From Bradyrhizobium sp. CCBAU 53340 (GTDB lineage: Bacteria > Pseudomonadota > Alphaproteobacteria > Rhizobiales > Xanthobacteraceae): a DNA stretch of 64,000 bases. Below are positions 55,650 to 63,618 of the stretch, one piece after another (the stretch's first letter is position 1; the number at the start of each line of letters is the position of its first letter). The position numbers were made by a program, and so were the translations under genes. A model generated the notes under the pieces. It did not search any database. It was not told where the DNA came from and saw nothing but the letters and a program-made list of their open reading frames with translations. The stretch covers positions 248,001-312,000 of the forward strand of contig NZ_CP030056.1 in assembly GCF_015291645.1 (NCBI RefSeq). Reading direction: 5' to 3'.

Positions 55650-57428
55650 TCAAGCTCCAGAAGCGGCAGCCTTTGTCTTTTGCTGCGTCGCCGATAGGAT
55701 GGCGTTGACAGCCCGGTACGCGAACACAATCGCAGGCCCGATGGTGATGCCTGCTCCTGGATAGATGCCGCGCATCGGGGATGTCATGTCGTTGCCGCAA
55801 GCGTAAAGGCCCGCGATGGATCTTTCCTGCCCGTCTAGGACCTGGCCGCAAGTGTCGGTTGCCAGGCCGGTGGCCGTGCCGAGCGTTGCCGGAACGATTG
55901 GAAGCGCGATAAACGGGCCTGTCTTGATGGGTCCGAGATTTGGGTTTTTCTTGCTCACGGCCGGATCGCCGAGCGTGCGATTAAAGGCGGATTCACCGCG
56001 TTTGAACAGCGGATCGCGCCCCTCAGCAGCGTGCGTGTTGTGCTCTTCGACGGTCTTTTCAAGCGCAGCCGGATCTAGCCCCAGCTGTTTGGCAAGTTCA
56101 GGAATTGTCCGGCCGACCTTGATGTACCCAAGGCGCGCATATTTTCCGATCCTCAAGGTCCAGGGCCAGGGCAGCAGATGTCCCATACCTCTCAACCGTA
56201 CGAACTCCAGGTCGCAGATGAAGTAAAATCGCTTATCTGCCGGATAGCCGCTGGTGAACATCGCCAGGCAAATGTCGTGATACGAATTGGATTCGTTGAC
56301 GAAACGCTTGGCATCCGGCCCCACTGCGATGACGCCGGGACGGCCGCGATCGAGCCAGCCATAGGGGACCACTTGGGAGGAGCTGCCGCTCTTGAGAATT
56401 GAGACGGGAGTCCAAAAGCCGGCAGAGGCGACATTGTTGTCAATCGCAGCTCCAAGCCTGGACGCCAGGGAAATGCCATCGCCCACAACGTCCACATGGG
56501 CCAGCGTGTCATCGTGCTGGTGGGGACCGCTGAGGCTGGCTCTTAACTCTGCGCTGCGAGCAAATCCGCCCGTTGCGAGGATGACGCCATGCGAGGCGCG
56601 CACGCGAAGGTCGGAACCGTTCCGCTTGACGACGGCTCCGGTGACACGCCCATCTTCCCTGATCAGCTCTATCAGCGGGGAGCCAGGCCATATCTCGACG
56701 CCGTGCTTGCGCAGACTGACGACCAGGCGCGCGATCAGGGCGTTCCCTCCGCTGAGCTCTGTCCCGCGCCTGTGGCCCAGCCGGTCACGCGCGTAGCGAC
56801 CGACACGCCGCAAGACGTGTCTGAGGGCGGCAAAGGATTGGAAGGGATTGAGGAAGCTTCTGACCTCGCTGGATGAGATCATCATTCCACCAAGCACAAC
56901 CCGGATGGGATCGCCGATCAGATCGAAATCGGCTCCGAGAAGGCGCCCATCATAGGGAGCCGGGCTCAGTGCCCGGCCCTTGTCGACGCCGCCGATCTGG
57001 CTCGAATGATAATCGGGCGCCGAGGCCAGCGTGAAGTTGACCTCTGTCCCGTCCTCAAGGGCGGCAAGTGCAGCTGGGCCGTCCTCGAGATAAGCATCGA
57101 TGAAGCCTGCCCGGTAATAGGTGCCAAGTTCGTGCTGCAGGTAGGTCCTTGCCTTCGCAAGCGAGTCGTCGATCTTCGCTGAGCGCGCCTGGGGTGAGCA
57201 AGGAACCCAGATCATACCATTGGAAAGAGCTGTCGTGCCGCCGAGCCGGGCGGATTTTTCGCAGACAGTGACGCGCAGTCCTGCTTTTGCCGCATAGAGG
57301 GCGGCCGAGAGCCCGGCTGCACCACTCCCGACTACGAGAACGTCGGTTGCCCATTCGTGATCCGCCCTTGCGCTTCGGGCGATCGCCACGGTCATGCCCT
57401 TGCTTGATTGGCCCATCGGTGTGTCCAT
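55650..57428 (-). CDS. FAD-dependent oxidoreductase (3-ketosteroid dehydrogenase/fumarate reductase flavoprotein type)
   Basis: A 592-residue flavoprotein. The FAD-binding motif TDVLVVGSGAAGLSAALYAAKAGLRVTVCEKSARLGGTTALSNG lies near the N-terminus. The closing motif SIAGLYACGNDMTSPMRGIYPGAGITIGPAIVFAYRAVNAIL places FAD at the C-terminus. This layout is shared by ketosteroid delta-1-dehydrogenases and fumarate-reductase-like enzymes. The ATG at 57428 has GAGG upstream and avoids the overlap with the TIM-barrel gene that the longer frame would have. The substrate is unknown; a steroid role is not supported by the neighbours. Confidence 0.85.
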   Translation of the reverse strand: MDTPMGQSSKGMTVAIARSARADHEWATDVLVVGSGAAGLSAALYAAKAGLRVTVCEKSARLGGTTALSNGMIWVPCSPQARSAKIDDSLAKARTYLQHELGTYYRAGFIDAYLEDGPAALAALEDGTEVNFTLASAPDYHSSQIGGVDKGRALSPAPYDGRLLGADFDLIGDPIRVVLGGMMISSSEVRSFLNPFQSFAALRHVLRRVGRYARDRLGHRRGTELSGGNALIARLVVSLRKHGVEIWPGSPLIELIREDGRVTGAVVKRNGSDLRVRASHGVILATGGFARSAELRASLSGPHQHDDTLAHVDVVGDGISLASRLGAAIDNNVASAGFWTPVSILKSGSSSQVVPYGWLDRGRPGVIAVGPDAKRFVNESNSYHDICLAMFTSGYPADKRFYFICDLEFVRLRGMGHLLPWPWTLRIGKYARLGYIKVGRTIPELAKQLGLDPAALEKTVEEHNTHAAEGRDPLFKRGESAFNRTLGDPAVSKKNPNLGPIKTGPFIALPIVPATLGTATGLATDTCGQVLDGQERSIAGLYACGNDMTSPMRGIYPGAGITIGPAIVFAYRAVNAILSATQQKTKAAASGA

Positions 57429-57460
57429 TCCAGCCTCGCTGCGATTTCTTGGAACTGAGG

Positions 57461-58291
57461 TCAGTGATGTTGGGGAAGCGGGACGGCTTTGAATTCCTCG
57501 GCTGCCGCCTTTACTGCCCGTTCGATCGGAATTCGTTCGATGGAGGAGGCGCCGACAAATCCGACGCATTGCGTCGACCGGTACACCTCGGCCGTATCCG
57601 CGGGCTCTGCGATCGCACCACCATGGCAGAGCAGGACAACGTCGGAGCGCCCGCTCCTGGCCGCGGCGTTGATGTCGTTGATGCGATTGATCGCGTCTTT
57701 GACCGACCGCCCTTCCTCATGGCCAACGAGCCCGCCCCGTGTGGCGCCGACATGAGGGATGATGCAGTCGGCCCCGGCGCTTGCCATCGCCTTGGCATCG
57801 TCCGGGTTTGCGACATAGGCGAGCGAGAAGATGTTCTTCTTGCGCGCAGATGCGATCATCTCGACTTCGCGTTCGAAGCCGAGCCCGACGCGGCCGCGGC
57901 GGTCGCGCCATTTGTCGCCCATGGTCGAGATGGTGGGATAGTTGATCACGCCTGAGAAGCCGGCCGCCCAGAATTTGTCGAGCAACGCATCGAGATCGAG
58001 CCGAACGGGATCCCAGGCCTCAACGCCGCCGATCACGGGGATGGAAGAGACAACGTTGCGGATTTCTGCGGCAAGCTCGAGCGTGCGCGCGTTGGAGTCT
58101 CCGATCCGGCTGGTCGGAAGCCCCATCAGGCGCGACAGCCCGGTAGAGTAGACCACCAGCATGTCCGCGCCCCCGAGGACAGCGCATTTGGCCACCAGGC
58201 CGCAGCTGCTGCCTGCGGCAAGAACCGCTCTGCGCTCGGCCACCTGGCTTGCGATCTTCGCTAGGATTTCGCTTCGCTCAAACATCCGCAT
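57461..58291 (-). CDS. PEP_hydrolase-family (PF09370-type) TIM-barrel protein
   Basis: A protein of about 276 residues from the ATG at 58291 (or 58285). It has the family pattern VLAAGSSCGLVAKCAVLGGADMLVVYSTGLSRLMGLPTS, then IPVIGGVEAWDP, FSGVINYPTISTMGDKWR, GLGFEREVEMIASARKKNIFSLAYVANPDDAKAMASAGADCIIPHVGATRGG and CHGGAIAEPADTAEVY. The fold is an IGPS-like TIM barrel. In the plant Tm-1 protein this domain is fused to the domain encoded just upstream. The catalytic activity is not established. Confidence 0.85.
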   Translation of the reverse strand: MRMFERSEILAKIASQVAERRAVLAAGSSCGLVAKCAVLGGADMLVVYSTGLSRLMGLPTSRIGDSNARTLELAAEIRNVVSSIPVIGGVEAWDPVRLDLDALLDKFWAAGFSGVINYPTISTMGDKWRDRRGRVGLGFEREVEMIASARKKNIFSLAYVANPDDAKAMASAGADCIIPHVGATRGGLVGHEEGRSVKDAINRINDINAAARSGRSDVVLLCHGGAIAEPADTAEVYRSTQCVGFVGASSIERIPIERAVKAAAEEFKAVPLPQHH

Positions 58292-58296
58292 CGCAG

Positions 58297-59532
58297 TCAG
58301 CCTTCCTGCGCCAATTGCTCGAGGATCCAACTCGCGGCCGCCTCGGCAAATTCGGGATCGTTGATGTGACAGTTCAATTCGCGCACCGTGATTTTGGGCG
58401 GCAGATTGTTCTTGACCGCGTCCAGCCAAGCGCGGTCGGCATTGCAATCACGGAACACGCCGCCGTCGCGGTCGTAGTCGGAGACGCCTTTCGCCGGCCA
58501 GAGCACGATGGCTGGCGCTTCGGCCCGCGACAGCCGCTCGGCCGTAAGCCGGCCGATGCTTGCGTTTTCGGACGGAGTTGTGCGCATGAGCGTGGTGTAG
58601 CGAGTATGGGAGTAGAACTGGCGGCAGCGAAACTGATCGGGGACGCTGGATGGTGGACCAAAATTGACCATGTCGACTGCGCCTGGCGCGACGACCTGCG
58701 GGATTGATCGATCCGCGGCTGCCTTGAGCCGATCCGGTCCGGCGCTGGCGGTGCCACCGACGATTTCGTCAGCAAGCTCGGTTGTGGTCAGATCGATTAC
58801 AGCGTCAAACTCACCGGCCGCGATTAGCTGTTCCATCTTGCGCCCGCCGGCCCCGTTAGCGGGGAAAACGATCGCATCGAGGCCGGCCTCTCCAAGACGT
58901 CTTACGCATTGATTGGCCGCCGGCGTCGTAACTCCGAAGGCCGTGATGGCGACGATTTTCTTCCGTCTCCTCTGACGGGATGGCTCATATTGCATGGCGG
59001 CCACGGCGCGGCCGGCATTGTCCAGCACGCGTTGGGTGAAGGCGTTGATCCCGAAGAGGTCGACAAGGGTCGGATAGAGGATGATGTCGTTATGGACGGC
59101 CAGTTCGGCGAGCAGTGCGGGCCTGGCGCTACTCACAAGGAGCTTCGGGAAGCCATATGGTAAATCGCGGACGACTTCGCCAAAGACGGCGCTGCCCTTG
59201 CCACCCGCAATTCCGACAATTGCGCTGATCGCGCCTGATTGGCGAAGATCATCGACCATTTTGCGGGCCGATTGGGCAATGTCGTTCAAGAGCTCGACGG
59301 GAGAAACGGCGCGGCCGCCATCTGTCGGCTCTTTGTCCGACCCTGCCTTGGACGTACCGACGTCTAAGACCACCGTCGTGCGGCCCAGGCCTTCGATGAC
59401 GTTTCGGAGATAAGATGCTTCTGCGCCCTTCGTATCGAGCGTCGCCACGATTGCAACGGCGCCAGCGGCTCCGACCTTGGGCGAGCGCCCAAGCCTGGCC
59501 GACTTCGCGTCGTCGGTGCAATGGTGCGACAC
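58297..59532 (-). CDS. Tm-1-like ATP-binding domain protein (UPF0261)
   Basis: A 411-residue UPF0261/Tm-1-like protein. It opens AVAIVATLDTKGAEASYLRNVIEGLGRTTVVLDVGT, continues with ISAIVGIAGGKGSAVFGEVVRDLPYGFPKLLVSS, and has KIVAITAFGVTTPAANQCVRRLGEAGLDAIVFPANGAGGRKMEQLI. The family is named after the N-terminal half of the tomato virus-resistance protein Tm-1; bacterial members are uncharacterised enzymes. Its stop is six bases before the next gene's ATG, so the two halves of Tm-1 are separate adjacent genes here. It heads the minus-strand operon, with a tandem repeat about 80 nt upstream. Confidence 0.88.
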   Translation of the reverse strand: MSHHCTDDAKSARLGRSPKVGAAGAVAIVATLDTKGAEASYLRNVIEGLGRTTVVLDVGTSKAGSDKEPTDGGRAVSPVELLNDIAQSARKMVDDLRQSGAISAIVGIAGGKGSAVFGEVVRDLPYGFPKLLVSSARPALLAELAVHNDIILYPTLVDLFGINAFTQRVLDNAGRAVAAMQYEPSRQRRRKKIVAITAFGVTTPAANQCVRRLGEAGLDAIVFPANGAGGRKMEQLIAAGEFDAVIDLTTTELADEIVGGTASAGPDRLKAAADRSIPQVVAPGAVDMVNFGPPSSVPDQFRCRQFYSHTRYTTLMRTTPSENASIGRLTAERLSRAEAPAIVLWPAKGVSDYDRDGGVFRDCNADRAWLDAVKNNLPPKITVRELNCHINDPEFAEAAASWILEQLAQEG

Positions 59533-59612
59533 GATCTTTCCTCTCCGATCCTGCTTGATACGAATGGTCTAAACGCGGCCGAGACGCTCAATAAGTGCCG
59601 CGCCGGGGAGAG

Positions 59613-59631
59613 TTGGGTAATATTGGGTAGA
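59613..59631 (+). promoter_or_regulatory. TGGGTA tandem motif, copy 1
   Basis: Reads TTGGGTAATATTGGGTAGA: two TTGGGTA half-sites spaced 10 bp apart, one DNA turn. It lies about 80-100 nt upstream of the Tm-1-like ATG. A nearly identical copy is at 60058-60075. The shape and placement suggest binding sites of a shared regulator, most simply the Fis-type regulator encoded at 60699-62474, but that link is inferred. Confidence 0.55.
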
Positions 59632-59880
59632 TGTCTCGAAGCGCTCGGGAGCGCACCGGTGGCTCTAGCCAAGGTTGCCTGTCCTGTCTGCGGCGTGTCT
59701 TCCCCTCTCCTCTTCCGGCATCTTCTGTCCGGCGTCCTTTCGGGCCCATGAGACGCACGCGGTGCGCAGCAGGCGAAGGTCATCTCCGCCAGCCCTTGGG
59801 ACGCTGTTTCACCCATTGCAAAAAGTGCCAAGTGGCGGGCGGGTGGACAGCTCGCGCGGTTCAATGCCTGTGAATTGAAT

Positions 59881-59914
59881 TCTAAAAAGAGACCGCTGCT
59901 GGAGCTCTCCAACA
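59881..59914 (-). terminator. T-tailed hairpin in the TIM-barrel intergenic region
   Basis: Arms CCGCTGCTGGAG and CTCCAACAGCGG (59889-59914) pair with one mismatch. On the minus strand they are followed by TCTCTTTTT (down to 59881), the form of an intrinsic terminator. It would stop leftward transcripts, such as read-through from the regulator gene at 60.7-62.5 kb, before the Tm-1-like promoter region. Confidence 0.65.
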
Positions 59915-60057
59915 GCGGCGTAAGTCGAGGGAGGAAGCAGACGAGGCCGGCCTGCCAGCGGATAGATGAGACGTCGTCGGAAGCCTGACGTGCCTAGATG
60001 TCGTGCAGATCTCTAGACCGAACTGAAATGCCGTATAAGATCAGTGCGATGTTTAAA

Positions 60058-60075
60058 TGGGTAAGATTGGGTAGA
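60058..60075 (+). promoter_or_regulatory. TGGGTA tandem motif, copy 2
   Basis: Reads TGGGTAAGATTGGGTAGA and differs from copy 1 at a single base over the 18 shared positions. The 10-bp half-site spacing is kept. It ends five bases before the proposed TTG start of the plus-strand gene, where bound protein would interfere with transcription unless the promoter lies upstream. Confidence 0.55.
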
Positions 60076-60080
60076 GGCGG

Positions 60081-60686
60081 TTGAAGCAAAGAGCAGTCGG
60101 CGAGCTCATTTCAAGCAGGTCGGACACGCGCGAGGGTTATTGCCTAGCAATCTATGCGCCGGCTTTAGGGAGCCTTCCGGAAGGCTCCATGCTGGTCATG
60201 GCGACCTTGCCCGTCGTTGACTGGAACGATTGTCTGTTACGGGATCTGCGCACGTTCCGAAAGGAGAGATCTGCGGGTGTTTACGCCGCGATCGTCATGA
60301 TCGATCCCTTCGCGTGCTGGGAGGATCTTGCCGATGCGTTGAAAGAGGCCGGGATCAAGGGGATCATCAACTTCCCGCCGGCGTCTCTCATTGAGCGGTC
60401 AACGACAGGGACGCCCATTGAAAGCGGACAGGAGATCGAGCTTCGACGTCTGGAATGGTTTGCCAATTTGGACTTCAGGGTGTTGTTCGCGACGGACGAC
60501 ATCTCTAAGACCGCAATGGCCGAGCGGCGCATCGGCTCGCATCTGGCCGGCCTGGTCCAGATGCCGGAAGAAGCGCTCAAGTTCGTGATTGGCGATGGCG
60601 TCGATTTGGTAAGCGCCGGGAAGCGAGGAGCGCCGGTGGCGAAGTTCGCGCTTCTGAGCGGCACGAAGCCGCCAGCGCGAAAATAA
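60081..60686 (+). CDS. Truncated PEP_hydrolase-family TIM-barrel protein
   Basis: A 201-residue plus-strand protein related to the TIM-barrel proteins at 57.5 and 60.7 kb. GYCLAIYAPALG aligns with the strand ADFLVVYNSG of the family. IVMIDPFACWEDLADALKEAGIKGIINFPPASLIE aligns with the DPF...GVxNFP block, then EIELRRLEWFANLDFRVLFATDD with the next helix-strand. The second half of the barrel is replaced by a short divergent tail, so it is shorter than the usual 270-280. It may be a non-catalytic effector-binding version. The start is uncertain: a TTG with GAGG close upstream, or an internal ATG at 60189. Confidence 0.6.
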   Translation: MKQRAVGELISSRSDTREGYCLAIYAPALGSLPEGSMLVMATLPVVDWNDCLLRDLRTFRKERSAGVYAAIVMIDPFACWEDLADALKEAGIKGIINFPPASLIERSTTGTPIESGQEIELRRLEWFANLDFRVLFATDDISKTAMAERRIGSHLAGLVQMPEEALKFVIGDGVDLVSAGKRGAPVAKFALLSGTKPPARK

Positions 60687-60698
60687 TGAGGAGCAGAG

Positions 60699-62474
60699 CT
60701 ACTCCAGGATCCGCAGCTTCTTGATCTTGTTGTAGAGGGTCTTCCTGGAGAGTCCAAGGGACTGGGCAGTTTTTCCGCGGTGGAGCTTGTTTCGTTTCAG
60801 CCCTTCGATGATCCACTCGCGCTCGGAGAACACATTTGTCCGTTTCACGGCCGATGACGCGGTCAGCAAAGGCCTTAGGACGTCAGCCGTAATGTGTGAC
60901 AGTTGCAGCGTCACCAGCTGGTTGACGATTTGGCGCAACTCTCGCAGGTTTCCCGGCCAATCATGCCCGGCAAGCGCCAGGAAGGCAGAATTCTCTATTC
61001 CCAACGTCGGCGCGTTTGAATCTCCCTTCGCTTCCACCGTGAAATGCTGGACCAGTTGGGGAAGGTCTTCGAGCCTGTCCGGCAAGGCCGGCAGGGCAAT
61101 GTCAAGCCCGGTAAACAGGGCAAGAAGCCGAGGACAGAGCACGGTTTGAAGGCTGGCGCTGCGAGCAATTGTCGCTGTTGCAATGATCCGTGCGTTGGAC
61201 CGCACGACCGATACCCCGTTCAGGGGTGCAAAACCGCCGGTCTCGAGGTAATCAGCAAGACGCTCCTGGCCATCCCGCGGCAGTTGATCCAGATGCAGCA
61301 GCAGGACGGCAGTGCCGTTTGCAGCTTCAAGAATCGATAGTTGGCGCTTCCTGGTCTCGTCGCGCTCCGCGCCGAACAATGCACCGATGTTGCCCGCTGC
61401 CGGCCCCGCGCGGCACTGGAAGAGCGCAGCCTTTGTATGTTTGCGGTCGCTGAAGCTGTGAACGAGATTCGCTATCCTGCGTTTTCCCGAGCCCGTTTCG
61501 CCCCACACGAGCACAGGATTAGGATTGGCAGCCAGGCGTTTGGCGGTCTCGAGCACCCGCTTCATGACTGAGGATTGGGCAATGACGCCGTGCCTGAACC
61601 CGCTCAATTGGAGCTGACGCTCGAGCAGATCGACTTTCTCGCGCAAGAGATGAATCGTCTTGAACCCGGATGTGACCTCGAGGACCGACATCTCCAACGG
61701 GACCCGGTCCAGCGAAGAGCCGCCTATGAAGCCCTGGACGCCCGTTTCGCGGCAGATATCGAGGAGTTCGTCCGGCTTTGTAATGGGTCCGCCGCCGAGT
61801 AGACAGATGACGTTCTTGTCGGTGGAGTGCGCCACCCGTGTCACGGCGCTGGTCCGCGCTGCGAGCTCGGACTGGCTGATCGATGGATCAGATCCGCTTT
61901 CGACGCTGCGATTGAGATTGAAGTTGATGCAGATCGCCTCAATGCCTGCCTCGACCATGCGCCGCGCTTCGGCCTGGGAGCGGGTATAGGCAATCGTCAT
62001 CAAACCGCGTTGACGGGCTTTTGTTAGAAGTTCGATTTCTCGCTCGTAGCCGAGGCCAGATTTCTCGAGCAAGGACCTTCTAAAATCGTCGATGTGGATG
62101 ACGGAGGGGAAATTGGTAACCCCTGTAAAGCCCCATCGGATGATCCGGTCGAGGAAGCGATCGAGATCGAGGCGCGGATCGAAGGTGCATGCGCCGAAAA
62201 AGACCGGCAGTTTGGTGCTGGGCAGGATCTCGGTTCGGCCGAATCCGGCGACGAATTCGTTGCTATCGCGGATGGGCAGGATCGAGGCTGGCGAGGAGCC
62301 GCCCATGGCGCGAAAACGGCCAGCGTTGAGCGCAAGGACAAAATCTGCACCCGCCCGTTCGGCCGCCCTTGCGGTCATGCCCGAGCCGATGCCTGCCCCG
62401 AGCACGAATGAACGGGAATTGCGGAAGAACTGCCTGATTCCTGCGTTCTTGACCTGCTCTACCCGGTTGTGCAT
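60699..62474 (-). CDS. TIM-barrel/AAA+/Fis transcriptional regulator lacking GAFTGA
   Basis: A 591-residue regulator from the ATG at 62474 (MHNRVEQVKNAGIRQFF). Residues about 1-280 form a PF09370-type TIM barrel (ADFVLALNAGRFRAMGG, CTFDPRLDLDRFLDRIIRWGFTGVTNFPSV, VICLLGGGPITKPDELLDICRETGVQGFIGGSS). An enhancer-binding-protein AAA+ domain follows, with Walker A WGETGSGKRRIANLVHSF. The GAFTGA loop is missing (LFGAERDETRKRQLSILEAANG), Walker B is weak (LLLHLDQLP) and the arginine-finger region is altered. A Fis-type HTH (GKTAQSLGLSRKTLYNKIKKL) ends the protein. It likely binds DNA in response to a ligand but may not activate sigma-54. Confidence 0.85.
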   Translation of the reverse strand: MHNRVEQVKNAGIRQFFRNSRSFVLGAGIGSGMTARAAERAGADFVLALNAGRFRAMGGSSPASILPIRDSNEFVAGFGRTEILPSTKLPVFFGACTFDPRLDLDRFLDRIIRWGFTGVTNFPSVIHIDDFRRSLLEKSGLGYEREIELLTKARQRGLMTIAYTRSQAEARRMVEAGIEAICINFNLNRSVESGSDPSISQSELAARTSAVTRVAHSTDKNVICLLGGGPITKPDELLDICRETGVQGFIGGSSLDRVPLEMSVLEVTSGFKTIHLLREKVDLLERQLQLSGFRHGVIAQSSVMKRVLETAKRLAANPNPVLVWGETGSGKRRIANLVHSFSDRKHTKAALFQCRAGPAAGNIGALFGAERDETRKRQLSILEAANGTAVLLLHLDQLPRDGQERLADYLETGGFAPLNGVSVVRSNARIIATATIARSASLQTVLCPRLLALFTGLDIALPALPDRLEDLPQLVQHFTVEAKGDSNAPTLGIENSAFLALAGHDWPGNLRELRQIVNQLVTLQLSHITADVLRPLLTASSAVKRTNVFSEREWIIEGLKRNKLHRGKTAQSLGLSRKTLYNKIKKLRILE

Positions 62475-62508
62475 ACCGGCCGCCCCTCCTGTGCGGCAGG
62501 CCCGAAAA

Positions 62509-63618
62509 TTAGCTCCAATTTGCCGGTGCGTGCAACCGCTGCAGGGCCTTGCCGTTGGCCGTGAACAGGTGGCAATCGGCTGGTGAAGCCGCAAGGCGGA
62601 CCTTGCCAGATCGTTTGGCTGGCTCGAGCCGTGGCGCTTTGGCGACCACGGCTTCCTTGCCCGCGTTGCCGTAGATGTAGGTGACGCTGCCAAGGTGCTC
62701 GACGAAATCGACGTCCAGCTCGAGAGCGATCTCTTTGTCTTCTGCCGGCTGCGAGAAATCATCGGGACGGATCCCGAGCGTGATCGGCTTGCCGACCAGC
62801 AATTGATCCGGCCGAACGGGGACCGAGACGGTCGAGCCCGCGTCAAGCCTGACCTCCACCCCTGTCTCGTGCGCGGCCTCGATATGACCGCCCAAAAAAT
62901 TCATCTTAGGCGAGCCAATGAAGCCGGCGACGAAGCGCGACGCCGGGTAGTGATAGAGCTCGTGGGGGCTCCCCACCTGCTCGATATTGCCGTCCTTGAG
63001 CACGACGATCTTGTCAGCCATGGTCATGGCCTCGACCTGATCGTGAGTGACGTAGATCATGGTGTTTCCAAGCTGCTCGTGGAGCTTGGCGATCTGGACC
63101 CGCATCTGCACCCGCAGCTCGGTGTCGAGGTTGGACAGCGGCTCGTCAAACAGAAACACCTTGGGCTCGCGGACGATGGCCCGCCCGATCGCCACGCGCT
63201 GGCGCTGGCCGCCGGAGAGCTGCCGTGGCTTGCGATCGAGCAAATGGTCGATCTGCAATAAGGACGCGGCCTCAGCGACACGCTTCCCGATCTCCGCTTT
63301 CGTCGCTTTGGCCATCCGCAAGGGGAAAGCCAGGTTTTCCCGGACGGTCATGTGCGGATAGAGGGCGTAGCTCTGGAACACCATGCCTAGATTGCGGTCG
63401 GCCGCGTCCACGTCGTTGACGAGCTCATTGTCGATGAAAAGCCGTCCTCCGCTAATCGGCTCGAGACCGCCGATCATGCGCAGCAGGGTCGACTTGCCCG
63501 ACCCTGAAGGCCCGACGAAGACGACGAATTCGCCGTGATCGATGGTGAGGTCGATATTGCGCAGGATCTGGATAGTGCCATAGGCCTTGTTGAGGCCTTC
63601 CAGGCGAACATTGGCCAT
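62509..63618 (-). CDS. Carbohydrate-type ABC transporter ATPase (MalK/UgpC type)
   Basis: A 369-residue ATPase. Walker A is [12 protein letters not shown], followed by [20 protein letters not shown], the signature [15 protein letters not shown], Walker [17 protein letters not shown] and the switch His in [12 protein letters not shown]. The C-terminal TOBE domain includes SPKMNFLGG and [10 protein letters not shown]. The ATG at 63618 overlaps the stop of the HAD gene (TGATG). Permease and binding-protein genes are not in view and are probably right of the window. It sits 34 nt before the TIM-barrel regulator, which it may share a transcript with. Confidence 0.93.
   Translation of the reverse strand: MANVRLEGLNKAYGTIQILRNIDLTIDHGEFVVFVGPSGSGKSTLLRMIGGLEPISGGRLFIDNELVNDVDAADRNLGMVFQSYALYPHMTVRENLAFPLRMAKATKAEIGKRVAEAASLLQIDHLLDRKPRQLSGGQRQRVAIGRAIVREPKVFLFDEPLSNLDTELRVQMRVQIAKLHEQLGNTMIYVTHDQVEAMTMADKIVVLKDGNIEQVGSPHELYHYPASRFVAGFIGSPKMNFLGGHIEAAHETGVEVRLDAGSTVSVPVRPDQLLVGKPITLGIRPDDFSQPAEDKEIALELDVDFVEHLGSVTYIYGNAGKEAVVAKAPRLEPAKRSGKVRLAASPADCHLFTANGKALQRLHAPANWS

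Larger units (their letters stand above)
59533..60080. other. Divergent control region of the TIM-barrel module
   Basis: About 550 bases between the Tm-1-like operon and the plus-strand truncated TIM-barrel gene. It contains two copies of a TGGGTA tandem motif, one near each divergent start, and a T-tailed hairpin between them, listed separately. No other gene is supported here; the short frames have no recognisable features. Confidence 0.55.
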
